44,362 bases of DNA. Origin: an uncultured Elusimicrobiales bacterium (lineage in GTDB: Bacteria; Elusimicrobiota; Elusimicrobia; Elusimicrobiales; Elusimicrobiaceae). The position numbers and the translations under genes are program-made. This document shows, piece by piece, positions 1 to 7,287 of this stretch. Every line of letters begins with the position of its first letter. The stretch's first letter is position 1. The stretch lies in contig CALVFA010000033.1 of the NCBI GenBank assembly GCA_944326725.1, forward strand, positions 1 to 44,362. The letters are read 5' to 3'. The notes under the pieces are model-generated. The model had not been told where the DNA came from, did not search any database, and saw only the letters and a list, made by a program, of their open reading frames with translations.

Positions 1-197
1 CGCAGGCCTTTTTTCTGCGCAGCACTGGCTAAAAGCGCCGTCACTAAAGATTTGCCCACCCCGCCTTTTCCGCTGCATACGGCAATTACTTTTTTAATGC
101 GTGCGTGCGGATTGGGTTTTTCCAGCAGGCTTTGGGGCTCTTTGCGCTCGCCGCAGTTTTGGCTGCAGGAAGCGCAATCATGATTACATTCACTCAT
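1..197 (-). CDS. Mrp/NBP35-family iron-sulfur carrier ATPase, 5' end only
   Basis: Only the first 65 or so codons lie in the window; the gene runs off its left edge. The N-terminus carries four cysteines at C4, C8, C11 and C15 (C-x3-C-x2-C-x3-C). After a short linker comes a deviant Walker A loop, CSGKGGVGKS, typical of the Mrp/NBP35/ApbC branch of the ParA superfamily. Members of this family bind a bridging Fe-S cluster and pass it to client apoproteins in the cytoplasm. A Cys-rich N-terminal extension of this kind is common in anaerobes. A strong ribosome-binding site (AGGAG, seven to eight bases upstream) supports the ATG at 197. The stop lies outside the window. Confidence 0.88.
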   Translation of the reverse strand, partial: MSECNHDCASCSQNCGERKEPQSLLEKPNPHARIKKVIAVCSGKGGVGKSLVTALLASAAQKKGL

Positions 198-231
198 TTA
201 AATCTCCTCAGGCGCGCAAGAGGCCGCGTCT

Positions 232-729
232 TTATAACAAATTAAAATTCTTGTCCGTCAGGCCCAAAAGCAAAATAGACCCGTTGGGAAGCACCGCCGC
301 TTTGGCATAGACCGCGTTTTCGTACTTTTTGCCGGTGCCTTCCTGGAAATAAAACTGGTGCGGCACGCGGTAGCCGGGGCCCAGGGTTTTTATACTTACG
401 GTTTGGGGGGCCGCAGCCGGCGCATGCTCTTGCGTGCTTGTGGACGCGGCGATGAGGGGCTCTTTATCTTGGGTTTCTTCAGGCAAATATAGCACTTTAT
501 TTTCCCCCACCTGCAGTACAAGCGCTTGGCCTTGTTCCGCCAAATACGGCCTTTCAAAATCATAGTTTAGCTGCATATAATCGCCGCTTAAAAGAGCACG
601 CGGGTCCACCGGTTCTATTTTTAAATACACGGTTTGCGCCGTCTGCAAAGCCCGCTGGGTATAAACGGCGTACCCGCCCAAAAAACCGGCCAGCACACAA
701 GCCACAAGAAAAAACCATTTAGCGCGCAT
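232..729 (-). CDS. GDYXXLXY-domain membrane-anchored protein
   Basis: A 165-residue protein with an N-terminal membrane anchor (FFLVACVLAGFLGGYAVY) and a short outer domain. The domain contains the family signature GDYMQLNY, about 30 residues after the anchor. The GDYXXLXY family has no known biochemical function. It is usually encoded beside DUF4401 and DUF2157 genes, as here. I chose the ATG at 729 because it has a GGGGGAG ribosome-binding site and places the anchor at the N-terminus; an in-frame ATG at 783 adds 18 residues that look non-native. The start lies 11 bases inside the end of the DUF4401 gene, so the two are probably translationally coupled. An Ala/Thr-rich linker sits mid-domain. 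Confidence 0.82.
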   Translation of the reverse strand: MRAKWFFLVACVLAGFLGGYAVYTQRALQTAQTVYLKIEPVDPRALLSGDYMQLNYDFERPYLAEQGQALVLQVGENKVLYLPEETQDKEPLIAASTSTQEHAPAAAPQTVSIKTLGPGYRVPHQFYFQEGTGKKYENAVYAKAAVLPNGSILLLGLTDKNFNLL

Positions 730-1621
730 AGCTCCCCCTTTTCTGCCAAGCATACAGCCCCAGCAGCAAAAGCCCCGACGCACACAAATAATACGCTTTT
801 ACCAAAAGTGTAGTTTGCATATGGTAATACAGCCAAATTAAAGACAGGGCAAACACCGCCGTACCGACAATTTTAAGGCTTAAGCGGCTTTGGGCAAACC
901 CCAGGGCCAAAAGCGCAAGCCCCATCACCGAACCGCTGTTAGTCAAATAAGACAGCAGCAATATAAGCACCGCCACAGCGATATGAAATTTTTCCCGCGC
1001 CTGCCACGCATACACCGCGCACAGACAAACACCCAAGAACAGCGCGTTAAACGCCAAACCAAACGGCTCTTCTTTCATTAGCCCAAAGGCAAAGGCCAGC
1101 GCGCAGGAAGGCAACAGGCCCCACGCCAGCGGGCTGACTTTTTCACTGGGTACAAAAAACAGAACATACGCCGCCACAAAAAGCAGTATGCTGACTGTTT
1201 CCATATACGGCCAAATTTCCGTTGTATACATAAACAACCAATACTGCAAAGCCAGCATGCTGGCAAACACCATGACGGTGCGGTCCATTTTTTGCGTAAA
1301 AACGAAATAACTAAGCGCCGTTATCAGCCACACCAACAGGCAGGCTTGCCCCGTACTTAAAGACCATAATTTTATAAAACCGAAAATCAGCAAGCCCTTT
1401 CCGCACAAAGAGAACGCCAGCGCCGCCTGCTCCATAAATGCACCCGCCACGCCGCCTTTTCGGCCGGCCCCGTACAGCAGCCCCGCCGCCAGCACTACAA
1501 ACGCGGCCCCTGTCCAAAACTGCCGGCCGATTAAAAACAGCACCGGCAAACAGGCCAGCCACGCGCCTAAAGCCAGCAGGGCAGACACCATAAAAGGAAG
1601 TTTATTTTCCGTATTATTCAT
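719..1621 (-). CDS. DUF4401-family polytopic membrane protein
   Basis: A 300-residue, very hydrophobic protein with roughly ten predicted membrane segments and only short charged loops. Its family assignment rests on its size, its hydrophobic profile and its place between a DUF2157 gene and a GDYXXLXY gene, the standard arrangement for DUF4401. No catalytic motif is visible and the function of the family is unknown. It overlaps the DUF2157 stop by 8 bases upstream and the GDYXXLXY start by 11 bases downstream, so the three genes form one operon. A small membrane complex is an inference. It could be a transporter-like protein, but nothing in the sequence shows a substrate. Confidence 0.78.
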   Translation of the reverse strand: MNNTENKLPFMVSALLALGAWLACLPVLFLIGRQFWTGAAFVVLAAGLLYGAGRKGGVAGAFMEQAALAFSLCGKGLLIFGFIKLWSLSTGQACLLVWLITALSYFVFTQKMDRTVMVFASMLALQYWLFMYTTEIWPYMETVSILLFVAAYVLFFVPSEKVSPLAWGLLPSCALAFAFGLMKEEPFGLAFNALFLGVCLCAVYAWQAREKFHIAVAVLILLLSYLTNSGSVMGLALLALGFAQSRLSLKIVGTAVFALSLIWLYYHMQTTLLVKAYYLCASGLLLLGLYAWQKRGSYAR

Positions 1622-2450
1622 GCTCAGCCCCCGGTCTGCTTAAAAAATAGACCGCCCACGCACTGAATATAAACACCGCCAGTACCGGCAGCACGCTTAC
1701 CATTCCGTGGCCATAGGGCAGGCTGGAAATGATGCGCTCTGCCAGCAAAATATCCACCGCCAGCGCACAAAAAGCAAGCTGCGTTGCGCCGCGTTTAAAC
1801 CGCCAGGCGTAAACGCCCAAAAGCAGTATAAAACAAAACGCTGTCCAAAAAGAACTGTTCCAAAACCCTACGCCGTACATCACACAGGCCAGCAAAGCCC
1901 CCGCCAAAAAGAACAGCGAAAACCAGTGGCCTTTGCCACTGCGCCGCGCGGCCCATTCGCTAACGGAGAAACACAAAATATTCAGACCAAACAGATGAAC
2001 AAAGAAATAGCCGTCTTTAGTAGTATTGCCCCAGTAAGACAAAACATACAAATTGCTTGCCGCCGCCCACAGCAGCCACAGCCAGCGGTTGCCTGCCAGC
2101 ACAGCAAGCGGCAACAGGCATAGCGCCCACGCCAAGCAAAACTCATACACAAAAGCCCCGCTTTGATACACCTGACCATAGACCACCCAAAACAGCCCCA
2201 CAAACAACCCACAGGAAAAAGAAAACACCTTGCCGGCGGCACTTTCCAGCCCTTTTATATAAGCGCCTAAAGCACACGCCAACAGGCCGATAAGCGGCAG
2301 GGCAAATTTATACAGCGTGCCCAAGTCTGCCCAGTTATAGGCCACAAAGCACACGATACCCGCCAAAAACAAAGCCGCTCCCGTCACGCCGCACAGCGGC
2401 ACGGACCAAGCGGGCAAAGAAGATTTAAATGAAGCAAGGAACTCTTTCAT
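1614..2450 (-). CDS. DUF2157-domain membrane protein
   Basis: A 278-residue protein with a short N-terminal soluble part followed by about nine hydrophobic segments. The first segment, with a phrase like GALLFLAGIVCFVAYNWADL, matches the conserved start of DUF2157, where a helix ends in an aromatic-Asn-Trp motif. It is the first gene of the DUF2157-DUF4401-GDYXXLXY operon. No ribosome-binding site precedes the ATG. Instead a -10-like TACAAT ends six bases before the start codon, suggesting a leaderless mRNA. It is divergent from the nucleotidyltransferase gene across a 51-bp gap. Function unknown. Confidence 0.8.
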   Translation of the reverse strand: MKEFLASFKSSLPAWSVPLCGVTGAALFLAGIVCFVAYNWADLGTLYKFALPLIGLLACALGAYIKGLESAAGKVFSFSCGLFVGLFWVVYGQVYQSGAFVYEFCLAWALCLLPLAVLAGNRWLWLLWAAASNLYVLSYWGNTTKDGYFFVHLFGLNILCFSVSEWAARRSGKGHWFSLFFLAGALLACVMYGVGFWNSSFWTAFCFILLLGVYAWRFKRGATQLAFCALAVDILLAERIISSLPYGHGMVSVLPVLAVFIFSAWAVYFLSRPGAEHE

Positions 2451-2456
2451 ATGTTT

Positions 2457-2485
2457 ATTGTACTATTAAACGCACTCTTTCGTAA
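2457..2485 (-). promoter_or_regulatory. Predicted promoter of the DUF2157 operon (leaderless)
   Basis: Read on the minus strand: -35-like TTACGA (2480-2485), a 17-bp spacer, and -10 TACAAT (2457-2462). Six bases (AAACAT) separate the -10 from the ATG at 2450, so transcription should begin at or next to the start codon. It shares a 51-bp gap with the divergent promoter of the next gene. Confidence 0.5.
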
Positions 2486-2495
2486 TTACTATAAT
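2466..2495 (+). promoter_or_regulatory. Predicted promoter of the nucleotidyltransferase gene (leaderless)
   Basis: A perfect -10, TATAAT (2490-2495), lies 18 bp after a weak -35-like TTAAAC (2466-2471). Six bases (AGATAT) separate the -10 from the ATG at 2502. No Shine-Dalgarno is present, so a leaderless transcript is likely. Confidence 0.55.
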
Positions 2496-2501
2496 AGATA
2501 T

Positions 2502-3095
2502 ATGGAAGATATTTTACAGTTGGCCCAACAAAACGCAAAAGAAGCCTTCTCCATGCTGCGCCAAAGCCGCGCAGTCACGGCGTGGGACTTGCAAGGGGCG
2601 GAAGTGCACATCGTAGGTTCTTTGGCCTGCGGGCTTTATTTTAACAGCCGCGACATTGACCTGCACGTCTATACCGAACCTTTTGATATGGAAAACGCCT
2701 TTGCCGCCATGGCCCTGATTGCCCAGCAAAAGGGGTTTAAACGCCTCACTTGTACAAATCTTTTGGACACGCCGGAAGCGTGCGTAGAGTGGCATGTATT
2801 TTTTGAAGATGAAAGAGGGCGTGAGTGGAATTTGGACATTATCCATATTGTGCGCGGCAGCCATTATGACGGCTATTTTGAAAAGCAGGCCGCGGCTATT
2901 AAAGAAATGCTTACAGACCACACCCGCACCGCCATTTTGCACATCAAAAAAGACCTACCTCATACGCCGCACATCGGCGGCATTTGGATATACACCGCGG
3001 TATTGCGCGACGGGGTGCGCACGGCAGATGAGTTTAAGGCCTGGTACGCCAGGCAGGACAAAAACCAAATATTGGAGTGGCCACTTAAAAAATGA
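2502..3095 (+). CDS. Nucleotidyltransferase-fold protein, function unknown
   Basis: A 197-residue protein. Its N-terminal half has the layout of the nucleotidyltransferase superfamily: a helix, a Gly-Ser turn (VGSLACGLYF), then a paired-acid strand (RDIDLHVY), with a further Asp in WNLDII that could be the third metal ligand. No known subfamily is evident, so the substrate is not predictable. I start it at the ATG at 2502 rather than at an in-frame ATG at 2451, because TATAAT at 2490-2495 would place transcription initiation at 2502 and the extra 17 residues look like translated promoter. The stop overlaps the next start by four bases. Confidence 0.72.
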   Translation: MEDILQLAQQNAKEAFSMLRQSRAVTAWDLQGAEVHIVGSLACGLYFNSRDIDLHVYTEPFDMENAFAAMALIAQQKGFKRLTCTNLLDTPEACVEWHVFFEDERGREWNLDIIHIVRGSHYDGYFEKQAAAIKEMLTDHTRTAILHIKKDLPHTPHIGGIWIYTAVLRDGVRTADEFKAWYARQDKNQILEWPLKK

Positions 3096-3916
3096 TATAC
3101 GCCGCATTTGCGTTTTTGGTGCTGGCAGGCACTTATCTGATTTTATCCCGCAAAGCCGATGAATTTATTTTTCATCCGGTGCGCAATTTTTTAGCCGGCA
3201 AACTGCCGGCGGAAACGTTCTTCCTGCCCAGCGGGAAAAGCAAAATCCAGGCGCTTTATATGGCGGCCCAAGAGGGCAAAAACACTATTCTGTTTTTCCA
3301 CGGAAACGGCGGCAATCTTTCGCACTTTGCCCCGTTTGCCCAGCGCTATGCCGCACAGGGGTTGGGGGTTTTGATGTTTGACTACCGCGGCTTTGGACAA
3401 AGTACCGGCCGCGTGGGTGAAAAGAACGCTTACCAAGACGGACAAACCGCCTTGAACTATTTACTGCACGCCAAAAAAATTCCACCGCAACATATCATAC
3501 TGTGGGGGTTTTCTTTAGGCAACGCCGTCTGTCTGCAAACCGCCCTAAACAACCCAAACTTGCCCTTTAAAGCGGTTATCGCGCAAAGCCCTTTTACCTC
3601 CAGCATAGACATGGCTGCATTCCGCGCGGGCGGGCATTACAAGCCCTGGACCGCGCGCCAGCGGCTGCTGCTGCCGCTTCTGCACCTCATTCTGTGCAAC
3701 AAACAGCTGGATAACACCCGCAAAATCAGCCATATCCGCCCGCCTTTACTGGTGGCGTACAGCAAGGCCGATGAAATGATCCCCTGGCAGATGAGCGCCG
3801 CTTTGGCGCGCCTGGCGCCGCGCGGCACACAGGCCTATGCCTCGCCTGTGGGCGCACACGGGGAATTTGGCTGGCTGGAAAAACGTGCGCTGGAGTTTTT
3901 ACATTCCATCAGCTAA
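3092..3916 (+). CDS. Membrane-anchored alpha/beta hydrolase
   Basis: A 274-residue serine hydrolase with an N-terminal hydrophobic segment (about residues 2-19) that is probably a membrane anchor. Visible elements are the oxyanion-hole motif HGNGG (70-74), the strand VLMFDYRGFGQS, the nucleophile elbow GFSLG with Ser141, an acid residue near Asp227 (KADEMIP) and His256 (GAHGEF). It resembles the YfhR/ABHD13-like branch, whose substrates are mostly undefined; esterase or thioesterase activity is a guess. It is co-transcribed with the nucleotidyltransferase gene (ATGA overlap). No convincing terminator follows before the tRNA gene. Confidence 0.85.
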   Translation: MIYAAFAFLVLAGTYLILSRKADEFIFHPVRNFLAGKLPAETFFLPSGKSKIQALYMAAQEGKNTILFFHGNGGNLSHFAPFAQRYAAQGLGVLMFDYRGFGQSTGRVGEKNAYQDGQTALNYLLHAKKIPPQHIILWGFSLGNAVCLQTALNNPNLPFKAVIAQSPFTSSIDMAAFRAGGHYKPWTARQRLLLPLLHLILCNKQLDNTRKISHIRPPLLVAYSKADEMIPWQMSAALARLAPRGTQAYASPVGAHGEFGWLEKRALEFLHSIS

Positions 3917-3924
3917 TACGCCCC

Positions 3925-3998
3925 TTGCCAGGCCCTCTCACCAAAACTCACCAAGATATTTTGCCAAGCATTGCCAAGATCGTTTGCCAAAACTCACC
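3925..3998. repeat. Cluster of short direct repeats downstream of the hydrolase gene
   Basis: The 12-mer CCAAAACTCACC occurs at 3941-3952 and 3987-3998. Between and around the two copies, TTGCCA(A) recurs at 3925, 3961, 3971 and 3984. No coding potential is evident. The cluster lies in the 203-bp gap between the hydrolase and tRNA-Ser genes. Confidence 0.45.
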
Positions 3999-4097
3999 GA
4001 CACCCCAAACGGGGCAAGCTCCTCTGCCTCTGCGCTAGAAATCAAGAGGGCAGGCCCTTACTCCCCCGTCGTCAACAGGCACTCCCCTAAATGAGTT

Positions 4098-4106
4098 TGA
4101 TATAAT
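4098..4106 (+). promoter_or_regulatory. Extended -10 promoter of tRNA-Ser
   Basis: TGATATAAT fits an extended -10 (TG-N-TATAAT). The -10 hexamer at 4101-4106 ends 13 bases before the mature tRNA 5' end. No recognisable -35 is present, which is acceptable for extended -10 promoters. Confidence 0.55.
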
Positions 4107-4119
4107 ATAGATAGATTGG

Positions 4120-4204
4120 GGAGAGGTGTGTGAGTGGTTGAAACAGCAGGTCTCGAAAACCTGTAAGCCGCAAGGCTTCGAGGGTTCAAATCCCTCCCTC
4201 TCCG
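4120..4204 (+). tRNA. tRNA-Ser (anticodon CGA)
   Basis: A class II tRNA of 85 nt. The acceptor GGAGAGG pairs with CCTCTCC. The anticodon stem CAGGT/ACCTG encloses loop CTCGAAA, giving anticodon CGA at 4154-4156, which reads UCG. The long variable arm is AAGCC-GCAA-GGCTT and the T arm is GAGGG-TTCAAAT-CCCTC. The discriminator base is G, as usual for tRNA-Ser. The 3' CCA is not encoded, so a CCA-adding enzyme is needed. Confidence 0.96.
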
Positions 4205-4231
4205 TATTATTATTTTAAGTATCTTATAAAG

Positions 4232-4266
4232 ATCCCCGTTAGACTTTCTGTCCGACGGGGATTTTG
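4232..4266 (+). terminator. Rho-independent terminator of tRNA-Ser
   Basis: Stem ATCCCCGT pairs with ACGGGGAT around a loop of about 15 nt and is followed by TTTTG. It lies 27 nt after the tRNA. Confidence 0.75.
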
Positions 4267-4643
4267 TTCTCTCTGAACGTCTTTTTCTCTGTTTAAGGCT
4301 TTTTCTCTATTTCTATGCTCTTTTTAGCTGGAAAAATGCTCTTTTACGACTTCCATAACGGCTACCACTGGTCTAACCTCCCAAATGGAGAGATAACAAT
4401 TTTTCAAGCGTAATGCTTTTAGGCAGCGTGACCATAAAAATCTGATGAACGATATTGGAATATAAGGAATGAGCAGAGAAAGTAGTAATATTTGCTGCAA
4501 GTTTCTCTCTAAAACTTGACTGCAGAAATGCATGCGGAAAAAATATATTCATATAGAATCTCTGGCAACTTATAACGAGTATAAAGAAATTTATTTTGTA
4601 CTCCCCATATGGATATATCTTTTTGTTTGTAATCATTGAAATC
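4267..4643. other. AT-rich gap without a convincing gene
   Basis: This stretch between two terminators is visibly more AT-rich than the neighbouring genes. Minus-strand open frames of about 87 codons (4373-4636) and 69 codons (4324-4533) cross it. Neither has a ribosome-binding site, a recognisable domain or typical codon use. The longer frame ends in a fairly protein-like tail (LPKSITLEKLLSLHLGG), so a decayed gene fragment is possible but not shown. Confidence 0.4.
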
Positions 4644-4680
4644 TAAAACTTCCCCTGGTGTAAGCCCAGGGGAAGTTTTA
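4644..4680 (-). terminator. Strong terminator after the ankyrin gene
   Basis: A perfect 15-bp stem (TAAAACTTCCCCTGG at 4644-4658 with its complement at 4666-4680) and a 7-nt loop, 20 bp beyond the stop of the minus-strand ankyrin gene. Reading minus, the A/T-rich end of the stem supplies the T run. The symmetry would also allow termination of plus-strand transcripts. Confidence 0.8.
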
Positions 4681-4700
4681 TACAGACGCTTAAAATATGG

Positions 4701-6881
4701 CTACTTTGCGCCAGCTTGCGTAAGCATTTGGGCTATTTCTGCAAATCCATAGTCCTGGGCTATTTTTAACGGAGTGAGTCCCGTTTCCTGCCCGTTTACT
4801 ACGTGTTTGACGTTTATGTCCGCTCCAGCGGAAATTAACACTTTTACCAACTCCGCGTTTCCTGTTTGGCAGGCCATTAAAAGCGGCGTATATCCCGTAT
4901 TTCCCGCAATATTTACATCTGCCTTGGCGGCTATTAACATACGCGCGGCTTCCAAGTTTCCAACCGTACAGGCATACAACAGCGGGGTTCCCACATTCGG
5001 CGCGTCGGTATTTACATCGGCCCCTTGGTGGATAAGCTCTTGTATTTTGTCTGTGTCGCCCATGGCAAGTGCAGTGTGCAACGGCGTCATTGCCATGGTT
5101 TTGTAGGCCTCCTCTATCGCCGCCGGGTCAATAACAGAATCTTCTTCGGACAATTCCTCCGCACCCGCTTGGCGCAACAGGGTGGCAATTTGCGGGAAGT
5201 TATTATTCAAAGCAATAGATAAAGCGTTTTCGTTTAGGGTTTGTCCCATTGCTATTACACGCGCGTTAACGTCTGCTCCTGCTTTCAACAACAATTTCAC
5301 GGCTTCTTCATTACCGCTGATGCATGCACTCATTAGCGGCGTATAACTAGATTGGATATTGCGCAAATTGATGTCCGCTCCTGCCGCCAGCAACTCTTCC
5401 GCCATTTGCAAGTATCCCATACTGACAGCTGCTTCAAGCGGTGTTTCCCCTGTAGCGGAAGCGGGTATATTCACATCTGCGCCTGCGGCAATTAAACGGG
5501 ACATAAGGCTTTCTTGGTTGGAGCGTACAGCGTCTACCAGCGGGGTAAATCCGTCCTGGTTCATATTGTTGATTTCTTCTTTTGACGGAATCGGTACTCG
5601 TTTGGGTGGATTTTCATCCCAGTAAGTCGTTTCCGATGGATCTTTTTCCGGTAAGCCATTGTTTTTTAAATTTTTGGCGGCTTGGGGAAAGTTTGCCAAA
5701 GCCATTTGTTGGTATTCCTTCCAGTCGGCTGCGGGTGTTTCGGAAGATTGGTACATCATATCCATTTGACGCAGCTCGTCTGCTGAGAATAAATGTTCTT
5801 GCGCCTGATAGCGCGCCAACTGTTCCTTTTTCCCCGTAATTTGATTGTATACGTAGAGAGTTACTTGTCCGTAAGGAGCAAGCGTCACCAAGAGGGAGTT
5901 CCACCGCCTATCACTATCACCCATTAATTTGGCAATCAGAGCTTGACGGGGTAAATCGGTTTTCATGATATAGTTTTTATTTTCAGCAATAGAATACCAA
6001 ACCAGCGTCAAATTATACGGCAGGGGTTTTTCATTTTCAATTCGTATATTGTAATGAGACGAAGGGCCGACGTTTTTTAAGGAAATTTTAGGGAACATAT
6101 ACACGGCATCTTCATTTTCTTCAGAAAGGCCAAAAGAGGCTATTATCAGTTCCGCAGGATAAAGCGTAGGGGCTTGCATCTGAATGGCATACTTCGTAAT
6201 CCCCATTTTGGATTTCTTTGCGGTGGCATAATCTTCGGGCGTTTTGCCGCTTTGACGAACAGCAAGAGCTTCTTTATAATACTGCAAGATTTTCTCTCGC
6301 ACTTGGTGGAATAATTTGGCCGTATCCCTTCCGCCCCATCCTTCAATATACGCTTGTATTTCTTCTTCTCTGGGCGGATGGGGCAGATTGCCTAATGCCA
6401 TACCAATTAGGAAGTCTCTTCCTTTGTCTATTTTTTTCAAATCGGGCGTATAGGGGTGGGCTTCTTCATAAGAGATCACAGAGGAAAGCACTTGTGGCGA
6501 AATGGCCCGATCGGACAGAGATATGTTTCCTTGTAACATAATGGTCATATTAATCATTTGTGAGCGCATATTAATAAGCTCGTTCCAAAACCATTTTTCC
6601 TCCTGTGTATCTAAAACGCTTACAATTTGATTCCAATCGTAGTCAGGTTGTGTATTTGAAATGCCTACAATTGGATCCCAATCGTAGTCAGGTGTGGCGT
6701 AATCAAAAGTTTCAAAAAAATTATCCGGTACGACGGTTAAGCTGGAATTGATAGATTTTGCCAGTTTTTGTTTAATTTCAGCCGTGGCATAGGGAAAGGC
6801 GTTGTTGGCTGTTTCACCGACACAACCCATCTGGGAATATAAAAGAGAGGTAATCAACGTCAGGTTAAATAGTTTTTTCAT
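4701..6881 (-). CDS. Large secreted ankyrin-repeat protein
   Basis: A 726-residue protein. The N-terminus is a signal sequence (KKLFNLTLITSLLYSQMGC). The cysteine after Met-Gly could be a lipidation site, but the lipobox is poor, so lipoprotein status is uncertain. A tandem pair of 15-residue units built on PDYDW follows near residue 60. Roughly residues 130-430 are an unrecognised alpha/beta region. From about residue 440 to the end there are eight ankyrin repeats with typical TPLxxA and GADVN signatures; repeat 4 is degenerate. I chose the ATG at 6881 for its AGGAG ribosome-binding site; an in-frame ATG 39 bases upstream lacks one. It is monocistronic in an AT-rich setting. Ankyrin repeats bind proteins; the partner, whether envelope or host, is unknown. 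Confidence 0.85.
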   Translation of the reverse strand: MKKLFNLTLITSLLYSQMGCVGETANNAFPYATAEIKQKLAKSINSSLTVVPDNFFETFDYATPDYDWDPIVGISNTQPDYDWNQIVSVLDTQEEKWFWNELINMRSQMINMTIMLQGNISLSDRAISPQVLSSVISYEEAHPYTPDLKKIDKGRDFLIGMALGNLPHPPREEEIQAYIEGWGGRDTAKLFHQVREKILQYYKEALAVRQSGKTPEDYATAKKSKMGITKYAIQMQAPTLYPAELIIASFGLSEENEDAVYMFPKISLKNVGPSSHYNIRIENEKPLPYNLTLVWYSIAENKNYIMKTDLPRQALIAKLMGDSDRRWNSLLVTLAPYGQVTLYVYNQITGKKEQLARYQAQEHLFSADELRQMDMMYQSSETPAADWKEYQQMALANFPQAAKNLKNNGLPEKDPSETTYWDENPPKRVPIPSKEEINNMNQDGFTPLVDAVRSNQESLMSRLIAAGADVNIPASATGETPLEAAVSMGYLQMAEELLAAGADINLRNIQSSYTPLMSACISGNEEAVKLLLKAGADVNARVIAMGQTLNENALSIALNNNFPQIATLLRQAGAEELSEEDSVIDPAAIEEAYKTMAMTPLHTALAMGDTDKIQELIHQGADVNTDAPNVGTPLLYACTVGNLEAARMLIAAKADVNIAGNTGYTPLLMACQTGNAELVKVLISAGADINVKHVVNGQETGLTPLKIAQDYGFAEIAQMLTQAGAK
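6608..6697 (-). repeat. 45-bp tandem duplication inside the ankyrin gene
   Basis: Two copies with 45-bp period: 6621-6652 and 6666-6697 are near identical over 32 bases. In protein this gives two successive 15-residue units starting PDYDWDPIVG and PDYDWNQIVS. The phase is preserved, so the duplication is tolerated in-frame. Confidence 0.8.
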
Positions 6882-6908
6882 ATATACTCCTACACGTGAA
6901 TTTTTATT

Positions 6909-6914
6909 ATTGTA
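6909..6914 (-). promoter_or_regulatory. Predicted -10 of the ankyrin gene
   Basis: On the minus strand TACAAT lies 27 bases upstream of the ATG, leaving a short leader that contains the AGGAG ribosome-binding site. No clear -35 is visible. Confidence 0.4.
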
Positions 6915-7240
6915 GCACAAACCTAGTCATAAAATATTTCCTTTTTACGGGCAATAAGTTTATTATGTAGGGAACTGAAGCCAACTGTATTGGAAAAATT
7001 TGTGTTGATGAAATTTCTCCAGAAACGCCCTTTTAACAGGGTATTTCTGGCACAAACCCAGCATATTGTCCCCCGGAGCCACATACTCTTGTATTATTAG
7101 AGAAACCGAAACGGGCTCTTTTGGAAACTTTTTAAGGTTCTTTATCCTCAGGCAGTTCTTTTTAAAACATACAGTTTTTCTGCTGTCCTATTTTCTCTCG
7201 GCCTCTTTAGAAATCTCTAACATCATATATTGAGCAAAAT
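6915..7240. other. AT-rich gap with one hairpin
   Basis: No gene is seen here. The one structured element is an inverted repeat at 7019-7050, where CCAGAAA pairs with TTTCTGG and an inner CCC/GGG stem encloses a small loop. No T run follows on either strand, so it is not an obvious terminator. The composition matches the AT-rich gap on the other side of the ankyrin gene. Confidence 0.4.
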
Positions 7241-7272
7241 AAAAGACCCTCATTATAAAATGAAGGTCCTTT
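7241..7272 (-). terminator. Terminator of the sigma/anti-sigma/DsbD operon
   Basis: Reading minus, AAAGGACCTTCATT pairs with AATGAGGGTCTTT with one mismatch and is followed by TATTTTG. It lies 15 bp after the stop of the thioredoxin-DsbD gene. Confidence 0.72.
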
Positions 7273-7287
7273 AACAACAAAATCATC

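Noticed and set aside
4373..4636. 87-codon minus-strand frame in the AT-rich gap
   Set aside because: No start signal, no recognised domain, overlaps a second open frame; possible relic only.
7019..7050. Inverted repeat CCAGAAA...TTTCTGG as a terminator
   Set aside because: No T run follows on either strand and no gene ends nearby; noted only as a hairpin.
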